A DNA stretch of 64,000 bases. It comes from Chitinophaga eiseniae (GTDB lineage Bacteria; Bacteroidota; Bacteroidia; Chitinophagales; Chitinophagaceae). Each line of letters starts with the position of its first letter. Positions within the stretch are counted from its first letter, which is position 1. The notes under the pieces are model-generated. The model searched no databases. It had not been told where the DNA came from and saw only the letters and a list, made by a program, of their open reading frames with translations. The stretch is taken from NCBI RefSeq assembly GCF_012641265.1, contig NZ_JABAHZ010000001.1:1054001-1118000 (forward strand). The letters are read 5' to 3'. A program made the translations under genes and the position numbers. Positions 54,566-63,216 of the stretch are shown here, in pieces.

Positions 54566-55636
54566 ATGAAACGCGTAATGATTATCGGCGCCGGCAAGAT
54601 CGGTGAAACCGCAGCTTTCCTGCTGCAACAGTCTGGCGACTATACTGTAACCCTGGCAGACAGTAATGAAGGGCTTTTGCAAAAATGTACAGATGAGGGC
54701 ATTCACAAAACCTTGCTGAATGTAAACGATGCTTCCGCCTTAGAGCAGGCATTAACCGACCAGGATATGGTATTGAGTGCCTGTCCCTTTTACCTGAACG
54801 TAAAAATTGCCACTGCTGCAGCCAAAGCCAACACCCACTATTTTGACCTCACAGAAGATGTGGCTACTACCAATGCTATCCGGGAAATAGCCGCCAAAGC
54901 CAATGTGAGTTTTATGCCACAGTGTGGCCTGGCGCCGGGATTTATAAGCATTGCCGCTCATGATATTGCCAAACAATTCGATACCCTGGATGCCGTACGC
55001 CTGCGAGTTGGCGCCCTGCCCCAGTTTCCTACCAATAGCCTCATGTATAACCTTACCTGGAGTACCGATGGCCTGATCAACGAATATTGCAACCCCTGCG
55101 ATGCCATTCATGAAGGCGAACGCAAGGAAGTAATGCCAATGGAAGGCTACGAACGCTTTGCCCTCGATGGCGTGGAATATGAAGCATTCAATACCTCCGG
55201 CGGATTAGGTGCCCTGGCTGAAATACTGGATAACAAAGTATATAACCTCGACTATAAAACCGTACGTTATCCTGGTCATTGTAACCTGATGAAAATCCTG
55301 CTCAACGAGCTTAAACTCAATAAAAAGAGAGAAATGTTGAAGGAGATTATGGAAGATAGCATACCTTTCACCCCACAGGACGTGGTGTTGGTATTTGTAT
55401 CCGTTTCCGGCACCGTAAATGGCCGTTCGGTACAACGCTCCTACTCCCGTAAGATCTACAACCAGGCTATTGCCGGCAAGGATTTCACAGCTATCCAGCT
55501 TACCACCGCCGGTGCTGCCTGCGCGGTAATCGACCTCCATGCCAAGGGCAAATTGCCGGCTACCGGCTTTGTTCGCCAGGAAGATGTGGCGTTCGGAGAT
55601 TTGATCAAGAACCGCTTTGCGGTATATTATAATTAG
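54566..55636 (+). CDS. Saccharopine dehydrogenase family protein
   Basis: 356 residues. N-terminal Rossmann fold RVMIIGAGKIGETAAFLLQQ, VTLADSNEGLL, then LSACPFYLNVKIATAAAKAN, HYFDLTEDV and CGLAPGFISIAAHDIAKQFD, which is the saccharopine dehydrogenase/Lys9-type signature. The C-terminal domain has the GGLGALAE and VRYPGHCNLMKILL segments. Probable reaction: saccharopine to 2-aminoadipate semialdehyde and glutamate with NAD(P). The family also contains reductases with other substrates, but the two following genes act on the next intermediates of the same pathway, which supports this call. Confidence 0.85.
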   Translation: MKRVMIIGAGKIGETAAFLLQQSGDYTVTLADSNEGLLQKCTDEGIHKTLLNVNDASALEQALTDQDMVLSACPFYLNVKIATAAAKANTHYFDLTEDVATTNAIREIAAKANVSFMPQCGLAPGFISIAAHDIAKQFDTLDAVRLRVGALPQFPTNSLMYNLTWSTDGLINEYCNPCDAIHEGERKEVMPMEGYERFALDGVEYEAFNTSGGLGALAEILDNKVYNLDYKTVRYPGHCNLMKILLNELKLNKKREMLKEIMEDSIPFTPQDVVLVFVSVSGTVNGRSVQRSYSRKIYNQAIAGKDFTAIQLTTAGAACAVIDLHAKGKLPATGFVRQEDVAFGDLIKNRFAVYYN

Positions 55637-55724
55637 TTTTTAACTATCTGCTCTTGGTAAATTGCGGTAAAGAGCGGCCTCTTTACCAGAAATACTAACA
55701 GCTAATTGCAAAAACGCATCCTCC

Positions 55725-56615
55725 ATGTTAAAAGATGTATTAAATGGGCTGATGGAACGCTATCAGCAGCGGGTTCCGGATGTGGCGGCAGTGATTACCG
55801 CCATGATAAAAGAAGGAATGATCCGGAAGGCAGATGATATCGAAAACGATCATATTGCGTTCAGAACAATGGGAGTTCCTCAGCTGGGGGTAGCTTCGCT
55901 GGAAAAAATATTTCTGCACTATGGCTACCGGAAAATGGACCACTACCATTTCGCCGCCAAAAAGCTGGACGCCTGGTGGTATGCGCCGCCTGCGCCCCAG
56001 TATCCGCGGATCTTTATCAGCGAACTCCGGGTGAAAGATCTCAGCCAGCAGGCGCAGGATATTATTCATAGCTATACCCGCGAGGTGAGCAGCGACCCGG
56101 TAGATCAACTGAACCTGGATAATAGCGCCGCTGTAGATACCTTTTTACACAGCGCCCTGTGGCGTACCCCTACCGTAGCAGATTACAACCTGCTGGCGGC
56201 GGAAAGTGAGTATGCCGCCTGGGTAATTTACAATCGCTATTACCTGAACCATTTTACCGTGAGCGTACATAACCTGCCGACAGGATATAATACAGTAGCC
56301 GATTTCAATACTTTTCTGGAGAAACACGGCTTCCGGCTGAATGATGCCGGGGGCAAAATCAAAACCAGCCCGGATGGCATGTTGCTGCAAAGCGCCACCG
56401 TAGCCCGTATGATCACCGCCGAATTTGCCGGCGGGGAAAAACAGGATATTGCCGGCTCCTACGTTGAATTTGCCGAAAGGAAGGTACTCCCCGCATTTGC
56501 TGGTCTGCCAGCCGGAGAAATCCGCCGCGAGCACCGCCGGGAAGGCTTTGAAGCCGGTAATGCCGATAAGATATTCGAAAGTACCTACGCTGCTCAAACA
56601 AAAAAAACTTCCTAA
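55725..56615 (+). CDS. DUF1338 protein, HglS-like 2-oxoadipate dioxygenase/decarboxylase
   Basis: 296 residues, shorter than Pseudomonas HglS. The vicinal-oxygen-chelate metal site expected for the family is complete: His43 and Arg47 in DHIAFRTMG, His176 in YLNHFTVSVH and Glu248 in SYVEFAERK. In P. putida HglS converts 2-oxoadipate to D-2-hydroxyglutarate with O2 and loss of CO2, a late step of lysine breakdown; I apply that by analogy. Lies 88 bp after the saccharopine dehydrogenase and 24 bp before the aldehyde dehydrogenase. Confidence 0.85.
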   Translation: MLKDVLNGLMERYQQRVPDVAAVITAMIKEGMIRKADDIENDHIAFRTMGVPQLGVASLEKIFLHYGYRKMDHYHFAAKKLDAWWYAPPAPQYPRIFISELRVKDLSQQAQDIIHSYTREVSSDPVDQLNLDNSAAVDTFLHSALWRTPTVADYNLLAAESEYAAWVIYNRYYLNHFTVSVHNLPTGYNTVADFNTFLEKHGFRLNDAGGKIKTSPDGMLLQSATVARMITAEFAGGEKQDIAGSYVEFAERKVLPAFAGLPAGEIRREHRREGFEAGNADKIFESTYAAQTKKTS

Positions 56616-56639
56616 TTTAGTTCTATAATACACCTGACA

Positions 56640-58169
56640 ATGGTTGAAGATATTTTAAAAGCATTAGGTATCCAGGGTGAACAAAGCGGTGTCAGCACCG
56701 GCGCCCATTGGCTGCCAGCTCACGGAGCTACTATTACCTCCGTATCCCCGGTAGATGATAAAAAAATTGCTGCAGTAAAAGGCGCCAGCCGGGAAGACTA
56801 CGACCAGGTCGTAGCTACCGCCCAGGAAGCCTTCAAAGAATGGCGTCACTGGCCTGCCCCCAAGAGAGGAGAAATTGTGCGGCAGATTGGCGAAGCCTTG
56901 CGTAAACATAAAGAGCACCTGGGTAAACTGGTGTCTTATGAAATGGGAAAGAGCCTGCAGGAAGGATATGGAGAAGTACAGGAGATGATCGACATCTGTG
57001 ATTTTGCGGTTGGATTATCGCGGCAATTGCACGGGTTAACCATGCACTCTGAACGCCCGGGCCACCGCATGTATGAGCAGTGGCATCCGTTGGGTATTAC
57101 CGGCATCATTTCCGCCTTCAATTTCCCGGTAGCCGTATGGAGCTGGAACTCTATGCTGGCATGGGTTTGCGGAAACGTTTGTATCTGGAAGCCTTCAGAA
57201 AAAACACCGGTGACCGCACTGGCTTGTCAACGTATAGTCGACACCGTATTTGCCGCCAATAAGGTACCCGAAGGCGTATGCAACCTGGTGATCGGCGACC
57301 GTGATGCCGGCGAATGGATGTCGAACGACACCCGTATCCCGCTGGTGTCGGCTACTGGTTCCACCCGCATGGGTAAAGCTGTAGGAGCAGCTGTAGGACA
57401 GCGTTTGGGACGCTCCCTGCTGGAATTAGGCGGCAACAACGCCATTATCATTTCGCAGGATGCCGACCTCGATATGTCTATCATTGGCGCTGTATTTGGC
57501 GCCGTGGGCACTGCCGGGCAACGTTGTACCTCTACCCGCAGGCTCATCATCCACGAAAGCGTATACGACGCCTTTACCGCCAGGCTGGTAAAAGCCTATT
57601 CACAGCTGCGCATCGGTAACCCGCTGGATCAGCATAACCATGTAGGCCCATTGATTGATAAAGCGGCTGTTAACGCTTACCTGGATTCCATTGAACAGGT
57701 AAAAGCACAGGGAGGCAGTTTCCTCGTAGAAGGGGGTGTGCTTTCCGGGGCAGGATACGAATCCGGTTGCTATGTGAAACCTTGCATTGCCGCTGTGGAA
57801 AATATCTACGCGATTGTTCAGCATGAAACCTTTGCCCCCATCCTGTATGTGATGAAATACAAGACCCTGGCGGAGGCTATTGCTATGCAGAATGATGTAC
57901 CGCAAGGGCTTTCCTCTGCCATCATGACCCTCAACCTCCGGGAAGCGGAGCAATTCCTCTCCCATGCGGGATCTGATTGCGGTATTGCCAACGTCAATAT
58001 CGGTACTTCCGGTGCAGAAATCGGCGGTGCTTTCGGGGGTGAAAAAGAAACCGGTGGTGGTCGCGAAAGCGGCTCCGATGCATGGAGAGCCTATATGCGC
58101 CGTCAGACCAATACGATCAACTACTCTACCAGCTTGCCTTTGGCACAAGGAATCAAATTCGATTTCTAA
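56640..58169 (+). CDS. Aldehyde dehydrogenase, aminoadipate-semialdehyde (ALDH7/AmaB-like)
   Basis: 509 residues. NAD-binding and catalytic motifs: GITGIISAFNFPVAVWSWNS, GNVCIWKPSEKTP, SATGSTRMGKAV, LELGGNNAIII (general base Glu) and GTAGQRCTSTRRL with the catalytic Cys. The NIGTSGAEIGGAFGGEKETG stretch near the end is characteristic of ALDH7 (antiquitin), which oxidises 2-aminoadipate semialdehyde/piperideine-6-carboxylate. Together with its two upstream neighbours this fits lysine catabolism. Followed by a 27-bp perfect hairpin terminator. Confidence 0.9.
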   Translation: MVEDILKALGIQGEQSGVSTGAHWLPAHGATITSVSPVDDKKIAAVKGASREDYDQVVATAQEAFKEWRHWPAPKRGEIVRQIGEALRKHKEHLGKLVSYEMGKSLQEGYGEVQEMIDICDFAVGLSRQLHGLTMHSERPGHRMYEQWHPLGITGIISAFNFPVAVWSWNSMLAWVCGNVCIWKPSEKTPVTALACQRIVDTVFAANKVPEGVCNLVIGDRDAGEWMSNDTRIPLVSATGSTRMGKAVGAAVGQRLGRSLLELGGNNAIIISQDADLDMSIIGAVFGAVGTAGQRCTSTRRLIIHESVYDAFTARLVKAYSQLRIGNPLDQHNHVGPLIDKAAVNAYLDSIEQVKAQGGSFLVEGGVLSGAGYESGCYVKPCIAAVENIYAIVQHETFAPILYVMKYKTLAEAIAMQNDVPQGLSSAIMTLNLREAEQFLSHAGSDCGIANVNIGTSGAEIGGAFGGEKETGGGRESGSDAWRAYMRRQTNTINYSTSLPLAQGIKFDF

Positions 58170-58180
58170 GAATTGGCATA

Positions 58181-58240
58181 AAGCTATTAAAACAAACGAC
58201 CGGTGCGGATATTCGCACCGGTCGTTTGTTTTAATAGCTT
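58181..58240. terminator. Very long perfect terminator hairpin
   Basis: 27 paired bases without mismatch (58181-58207 with 58214-58240) and a 6-nt loop, followed by TTTTTT on the plus strand. It ends the lysine-catabolic operon. Confidence 0.85.
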
Positions 58241-58543
58241 TTTTACTTTTATGATAGCTGCTTTCGCTTTTTTTCGGATTCCAGCCCCGAGGCGGTAGCC
58301 CCGGAGCTTTTAATTTTCATGACTGGAACTGCTACCCGATCAGATTTTTAAAAGCGGTTGATAAAATGCGTGACTAATACTCTTTTTGCGCAACCTGGGC
58401 TGCACTTTACTCTACATACTGCGTGCACAGTTTTAAAAATAGTAGCGAGGTTAGAGAACCCCGCTTTTCGTTAAACGGAAACCATGCTTATGAGAAAAGT
58501 AAAAATGGCCGGAAGCCATTAAATACTCTTCTGGATATAAATA
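58241..58543. other. Intergenic region with a probable minus-strand terminator
   Basis: About 300 bp without a gene. A hairpin at 58444-58465 (AGCGaGGTT with AACCcCGCT) is followed on the minus strand by a T-rich tract, so it may end the histidine-phosphatase transcript. Nothing else recognised. Confidence 0.5.
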
Positions 58544-59077
58544 TTAAACTTTTTTTTGAATATTCATATTCAACTTTTGTGCTACGGGTGCGTTATTGCT
58601 GCTCTGTTTCACTATCAAAACATGTCCGCATCCTTTGTCATAAAGGGTTTTGATCTCTTTTCCCCTTAAACCGGTACGATAAATCATCGCAGTAATATTT
58701 TCCGGATCACTGCAAATAACAATGGTTTTGCCTTTATTTCTCTTTATCAAGTCGTTAAATACGCTGGCGGCCTGCTCTGGGTCATCAGTCAATTTGAAAT
58801 AGTCCAGTTGCTTCATCCTGGCTTTTGCCAGCGGGGTAACTGTTTCTACAGCACGATTCACAAAAGTGGTGTAAATGGCGGAAATGTCCATTCCATCCAG
58901 CGAGGACACCAATTGATTGGCTTGCTCCTGCCCGGTGGTGCTCAGGTTGGCATCAGTAGAGGTAGAAACTTCCATTTCACCTGCGTTCACGAAAACAAGG
59001 GTGGTTACCTGGGGTTCTCCCGCAGACACCCGCAAACCAGTAGCCAGCAAAGTGGCCATCAGAACTGCTTTAAACAT
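58544..59077 (-). CDS. Exported histidine-phosphatase-fold protein lacking catalytic residues
   Basis: 177 residues. Signal peptide (AVLMATLLATGLRVSAG), then a phosphoglycerate-mutase-like fold: LVFVNAGEMEV where active enzymes have RHGE, LSTTGQEQANQLVSSL, IYTTFVNRAVETVTPLA (the conserved Arg is kept), and IVICSDPENI where the second catalytic His is expected. The nucleophile His is thus Ala (residue 32) and its partner Arg is Asn, and the second His is Asp, so phosphatase activity is unlikely. Perhaps a binding protein in the periplasm. Stands alone, divergent from the subtilase gene. Confidence 0.78.
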   Translation of the reverse strand: MFKAVLMATLLATGLRVSAGEPQVTTLVFVNAGEMEVSTSTDANLSTTGQEQANQLVSSLDGMDISAIYTTFVNRAVETVTPLAKARMKQLDYFKLTDDPEQAASVFNDLIKRNKGKTIVICSDPENITAMIYRTGLRGKEIKTLYDKGCGHVLIVKQSSNNAPVAQKLNMNIQKKV

Positions 59078-59448
59078 GACGATAGATTTAATAAATGAAA
59101 AATGGATACCAGTAAAAAAAAAGATAGAATCCCGGTTAGATATGGTAGAAGAGCAGGTATAATGTGTATCAGGAACAACCCAAAACTACGTTGCTTTTCA
59201 TCGATCATCAACCACATTATGACAGGTGGCTGCCAGTGCTGGCAGGCTACTTTATCAAGATAAGAATGGCATTTCCCGTTAAGTCACTCCTTTCACTGTT
59301 ATCCTACTGCTCCTGTCCTTCCATTCTCCAATCAACCAATAAATAGCGCGTTTATCATTAAAATTTAATGTTATACCGCTTTTTCTATACCTTTATCGTT
59401 TATCATCAAGATATTTTTAGTTGTTTTTTATAGGGAAAATTATTGAAC
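59078..59448. other. Divergent intergenic region
   Basis: 371 bp between the histidine-phosphatase-like and subtilase genes. A 7/8 match to the -7 box (TACCTTTA, 59388-59395) lies 53 bp before the subtilase ATG. A short plus-strand open frame at 59164-59346 has no recognisable features. Confidence 0.4.
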
Positions 59449-61146
59449 ATGAAATTGTTTAGTCGAGAGGTAGCGGCCCTTGCAGGCTGCGTTGCGTTGA
59501 TGACTGCATTTACAACAAGCGCCGATGCACAAAGTAAAGTCCAGGTCCCCAAAAACTGGCAACTCTTAAGCTACGATACCGATAGTGTGTTCGGTACGTC
59601 TACCGAAAAAGCTTATAAAGAATTGTTAAAAGGGAAGAAAAGTACCCCGGTCATTGTAGCCGTGATCGATTCGGGTATCGATACCCTGCATGAAGACCTG
59701 AAGAACATATTGTGGACCAATCCGCGGGAAATACCCGGCAATGGCAAGGATGACGACCACAATGGCTATATCGACGATGTTCATGGCTGGAACTTCCTCG
59801 GAGGCAAGGACGGCTCAAGTCTGAAAGAAGACTCTGAAGAAGCAGCCCGCGAATACTATCGCTATAAAACCAAATATGGCAATCCTGATTCCTCGCTGGC
59901 AAAAGATTCGAAGGAATATACTATTTGGCAGCAATTGCAATCGAAAGTGGAAAAGCCGAACTCCCAGTTTAAGGTGCAATACAAGAGCATGTCCAAGCTC
60001 CAGGAAAACGTGAACAAATGTGAAACCATCCTGAAAAACTACCTGGGTAAAGACGATTTCAATGTAGCGCAACTGGACAGTATCCAAACTACCAACCAGG
60101 ATGTGCTGCTGGCCCGCAACTTCATGAGTCGCCTGTTGAAAAGCGCCGGCGATGAACCAGCTACTTTCGGCGAGTTCAAAATGGAGTTCGATGAGTACAT
60201 GAATGAGCTGAAACGTAAGGCAGAAGCCACCGATGTACTGCCCAACGCTAACCGCGAAAGGATTGTAGGCGACAACCTCGAAGATATCAACGACAACAAA
60301 TACGGCAACAAGGATGTGATGGGTACTTTCGGCTTCCATGGAACACATGTATCCGGCATTATTGCCGCCTCCAGGAATAATGGCGTAGGTATCGACGGCG
60401 TAGCCGACAATGTGCGTATCATGGCCGTAAAAGCGGTTCCTGACGGCGATGAAAGAGATAAAGACGTGGCCCTGGCTATCCGCTATGCAGTGGATAACGG
60501 CGCACAGATTATCAATATGAGCTTCGGCAAGCCCTTCTCTCCTCATAAAGAATGGGTAGATGCCGCCGTGAAATATGCAGAAGAAAAAGGGGTATTACTG
60601 GTGCATGCCGCTGGTAATGATGGCGCCAACAACGATTCCGTTGCCAACTACCCTAACCCGAACTACCTCGACGGGAGCCGGGCTGCCAACTTTATCACCG
60701 TAGGTGCCATCAGTACCGGCACCATGCCTGATAAAGTGGCGAGCTTCTCCAACTATGGCAAGAAAGAAGTAGACCTGTTTGCACCGGGCGTGCAAATCTA
60801 TTCTACGATCCCGGGTGGCAACAAATACGGTTCTGCCAGCGGTACCAGCATGGCCAGCCCGGTAGTAGCAGGCGTGGCGGCATTAGTACTCTCCTATTAC
60901 CCCGAACTGAGTGCCAAACAACTGAAGTATGTGCTCGAAAAGAGTGCTACCCCGCTGCCGGATGGTTCTACCATGGTTAACAAACCAGGCAGCAGCGATG
61001 AAAAAATTGCTTTTTCAGATTTATCTGTTACCGGGGGCCTGGTAAATGCTTATGAAGCGTTGAAGCTGGCGGCTACTATTAAGGGAGAAAATGTAAAAGG
61101 AAAGAAACAACACAAGGCGAAAGTGAAACCGATCAAAAAGAACTAA
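59449..61146 (+). CDS. Secreted S8 family serine peptidase (subtilase)
   Basis: 565 residues from the ATG at 59449; an in-frame TTG two codons upstream is less likely. Signal peptide MKLFSREVAALAGCVALMTA. Catalytic triad: Asp74 in VAVIDSGID, His300 in FHGTHVSG, and Ser467 in SGTSMASPVVAG, with oxyanion Asn in HAAGND. Between Asp and His there are about 225 residues instead of the usual 35 or so; the extra part (about 120-285) is helical and charged. C-terminal tail is basic (KGKKQHKAKVKPIKKN). Exported, probably to the periplasm or surface; no T9SS domain visible. Confidence 0.92.
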   Translation: MKLFSREVAALAGCVALMTAFTTSADAQSKVQVPKNWQLLSYDTDSVFGTSTEKAYKELLKGKKSTPVIVAVIDSGIDTLHEDLKNILWTNPREIPGNGKDDDHNGYIDDVHGWNFLGGKDGSSLKEDSEEAAREYYRYKTKYGNPDSSLAKDSKEYTIWQQLQSKVEKPNSQFKVQYKSMSKLQENVNKCETILKNYLGKDDFNVAQLDSIQTTNQDVLLARNFMSRLLKSAGDEPATFGEFKMEFDEYMNELKRKAEATDVLPNANRERIVGDNLEDINDNKYGNKDVMGTFGFHGTHVSGIIAASRNNGVGIDGVADNVRIMAVKAVPDGDERDKDVALAIRYAVDNGAQIINMSFGKPFSPHKEWVDAAVKYAEEKGVLLVHAAGNDGANNDSVANYPNPNYLDGSRAANFITVGAISTGTMPDKVASFSNYGKKEVDLFAPGVQIYSTIPGGNKYGSASGTSMASPVVAGVAALVLSYYPELSAKQLKYVLEKSATPLPDGSTMVNKPGSSDEKIAFSDLSVTGGLVNAYEALKLAATIKGENVKGKKQHKAKVKPIKKN

Positions 61147-61163
61147 TCAGTATCCATCATACT

Positions 61164-61205
61164 AAAAAGACCTGGCTGCGATAAGATCATCAGCCAGGTC
61201 TTTTT
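61164..61205 (+). terminator. Terminator between convergent genes
   Basis: 15-bp stem AAAAAGACCTGGCTG with CAGCCAGGTCTTTTT, loop 12 nt, with A and T runs at the ends, so it can act in both directions. Confidence 0.9.
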
Positions 61206-61219
61206 ATTTTTAATGCTTT

Positions 61220-61630
61220 TTATTTAACGAGGCGCAGGCTGAGGGGATAGCGGTATACCTTGCCCTCATTGGCCCGTACTGCTGCCACGATGCTGAAAAT
61301 AATATTGAGGAACCATAATATCTGCACCAGGCTTCCCCATCCCCAGGTAAAACTGAAATTCCACCAGGGCCGTGACCAAAACGTAGCCACTGACCAGATG
61401 CCATACAGGATATTTTCAACGATTTTGGCGGCAATAACAGCCAGGCTATAAGTGATCTGGAAATTCACAGCTTCCTTGCCCTGATCGTCCACTACATGGG
61501 AATCATTGCGTTTAATCAGCCATAGTACCAGCGCCCCGATAATATTGCCTACAGTAGGGATAATCCACATACCAATAAGGCCGCCCAGGTGAATAAAGGT
61601 ACTCCAGGTACGTTCTTCTTTAGGATTCAT
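61220..61630 (-). CDS. DUF4870 domain membrane protein
   Basis: 136 residues with four hydrophobic segments. Characteristic features are ERTWSTFIHLGGLIGMW, LVLWLIKRNDSHVVDDQGKE and AVNFQITYSLAVIAAKIVEN, the DUF4870/Tic20-like pattern. The KE-AVNFQ motif is the family hallmark. Function unknown. Ends near a shared terminator with the subtilase gene; rnpB follows upstream on the same strand. Confidence 0.88.
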   Translation of the reverse strand: MNPKEERTWSTFIHLGGLIGMWIIPTVGNIIGALVLWLIKRNDSHVVDDQGKEAVNFQITYSLAVIAAKIVENILYGIWSVATFWSRPWWNFSFTWGWGSLVQILWFLNIIFSIVAAVRANEGKVYRYPLSLRLVK

Positions 61631-61700
61631 AAAATATAAGATTAAATATTAAAGGGAAGTTAACAGCTTATTTTAGCATATCAAAAGAGAAGAAGAAAAA

Positions 61701-62077
61701 AACTACAAACCTGTAAGCCGGATTCTGTTCCCCCCGCTTTCGCGGAGGGCTGCTATCATTTATCTGCGGCAACGTTCGCACGTTGCCTGTATCTGCCTAC
61801 CCTCGGTCATCGGGCGAGCAGCCCTCAGGCGACCGTATACATGGCATTTCAGCACGCAAGGTTTACCCGCACAAACAGTTACCTGCCTGCACCGTGGGCG
61901 CTTACCCCACATTTTCACCCTTACCTCTACCGGGGTAGAGGCGGTTATTTTCTGTGGCACTTGCTGTGCCTCCACCAATGATGGAGGCCCCACCCGTTAG
62001 GTGGTGCGTTGCTCTGCGCTGTCCGGACTTTCCTTTTCGCTGAACAAGTCAGCGAAACGATAGCACGGTTTGTAGTT
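61701..62077 (-). ncRNA. rnpB: RNase P RNA (bacterial type A)
   Basis: Catalytic RNA of tRNA 5' processing. On the minus strand the RNA begins around AACTACAAACCGTGCTATCG and ends near GGCTTACAGGTTTGTAGTT; the ends pair as helix P1 (61701-61711 with 62067-62077). Conserved parts visible: GAGGAAAGTCCGGAC-like CR I (read here as GAAAAGGAAAGTCCGGACA), ACAGAAA-type segments, GGGTAAGCGCCCACGG-like CR II/III region and the CCGGCTTACAGG 3' part. A TACCTTCG -7-like box lies just upstream (62084-62091). Ends are estimates within a few nucleotides. Confidence 0.95.
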
Positions 62078-62099
62078 GAGGCGCGAAGGTAAGAAAATA

Positions 62100-63149
62100 T
62101 TACCTAAACGTTATTTCTGTAGCGCCATATCCATATTTGGCGTGGTATTGATTAACGAAGTTGGCCACTTCCGGCGTTTGTCGCAATACCTGGTGAATTT
62201 CATCCCGCAACTTTCCTTTACCCACGCCATGAATCACTACCAGGTTGTGCTGATGGTGACTGATAGCCAGTTCCAGGTACCGTTGAAAAGCATTGAGCTG
62301 GATAGCCAGGATGGCAATATTGCTCAAACCTTTCCAGTTTTTTTCCAGCGCTTCTATATGCAAGTCTACCTCCTGTTTGGGAGTCAGCGAAGTTTCAGGC
62401 TGCAGCTGTATTTTGCTCAACAGGCTGGCAAAGTTCCCGGATCCGATAGTGGTAACGGGCGCCTTCTTTTTAGGCTGCTCCGGTGTGGGCTCCGGTTCTG
62501 GTTCTTTCTCCGGAAATTTATCAAATAAAGGATAGGTAATAGTGGCTTCTGCCTTGGTACGCAGCTGTTCCAGCTGCACAAACATTTGTTTTGCCTTTAT
62601 TCTCCAGGTTTTCTTCACAGAAGTAGCCAGCTTGGGTTGTGGCTCTTTCAGGAAGAAAGTAAACTCGAAACGGGGATTGTCGTTCAGTGATTCAAACAGC
62701 AGGTCTGCCAGGTAGAAATGATTGTAAGGCTGGATCTCATTCTTTATTTCCAGATCCAGCTGATTGTTCAGCCAGATCTGAAAATAGAAACGCATGGCAT
62801 GCGGAGTATCGTTGAACAGGTGAAACTTCATCAGTTTCACTGTTTCATCTAAACCGTCCATCTGGTATACCGGTAAAACAGACAGGAACATGCCTTTATC
62901 TGTTTTAAACACTTCATACTTGCTTCTGTCTACTTTGATTTCATCGCCGGGAATGAGCCGCGGCTTTTCCTTTACCAGCTTCTGCTGGGTAAAACGATGG
63001 AAATATGGGAAGTCTATCTGGTCGAGATACACCGGGAAAGATGTCCCTTTTATCTCGATCATTACCATGTTATCATTCACCAGTTCAACAACCGTTCCTT
63101 CTTCTTTTGAGCTCAACAGCAGTATCCTGTCGCCTATTTGGTATTTCAT
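62100..63149 (-). CDS. DUF2027 - Smr domain protein
   Basis: 349 residues from ATG 63149 (MKYQIGDRILLLSSKEEGTV); a longer frame to 63311 has no family-like sequence. The N-terminal DUF2027 part has GTVVELVNDNMVMIEI and VDRSKYEVFKTDKGMFLSVL; residues about 265-349 are an Smr domain with VDLHIEALEKN and the VVIHGVGKGKLRDEIHQVL motif, which in MutS2-type proteins is a DNA- or RNA-nicking module. DUF2027 occurs almost only in Bacteroidota. The exact role is unknown. A promoter box precedes the ATG. Confidence 0.9.
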   Translation of the reverse strand: MKYQIGDRILLLSSKEEGTVVELVNDNMVMIEIKGTSFPVYLDQIDFPYFHRFTQQKLVKEKPRLIPGDEIKVDRSKYEVFKTDKGMFLSVLPVYQMDGLDETVKLMKFHLFNDTPHAMRFYFQIWLNNQLDLEIKNEIQPYNHFYLADLLFESLNDNPRFEFTFFLKEPQPKLATSVKKTWRIKAKQMFVQLEQLRTKAEATITYPLFDKFPEKEPEPEPTPEQPKKKAPVTTIGSGNFASLLSKIQLQPETSLTPKQEVDLHIEALEKNWKGLSNIAILAIQLNAFQRYLELAISHHQHNLVVIHGVGKGKLRDEIHQVLRQTPEVANFVNQYHAKYGYGATEITFR

Positions 63150-63168
63150 AATTGCATTCTTCAGACTG

Positions 63169-63176
63169 CAAAAATA
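63169..63176 (-). promoter_or_regulatory. Candidate -7 promoter box for the DUF2027-Smr gene
   Basis: Minus strand TATTTTTG, exact TAnnTTTG match, 20 bp before the ATG at 63149. It also argues for that start codon over the upstream one, which would place the promoter inside the gene. Confidence 0.5.
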
Positions 63177-63216
63177 GAAATTTGAAAGGATATGCGGGCC
63201 ACAGATATCCGGAATA

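Noticed and set aside
61760..61993. A short minus-strand open frame
   Set aside because: It lies inside the RNase P RNA gene, whose conserved elements explain the sequence.
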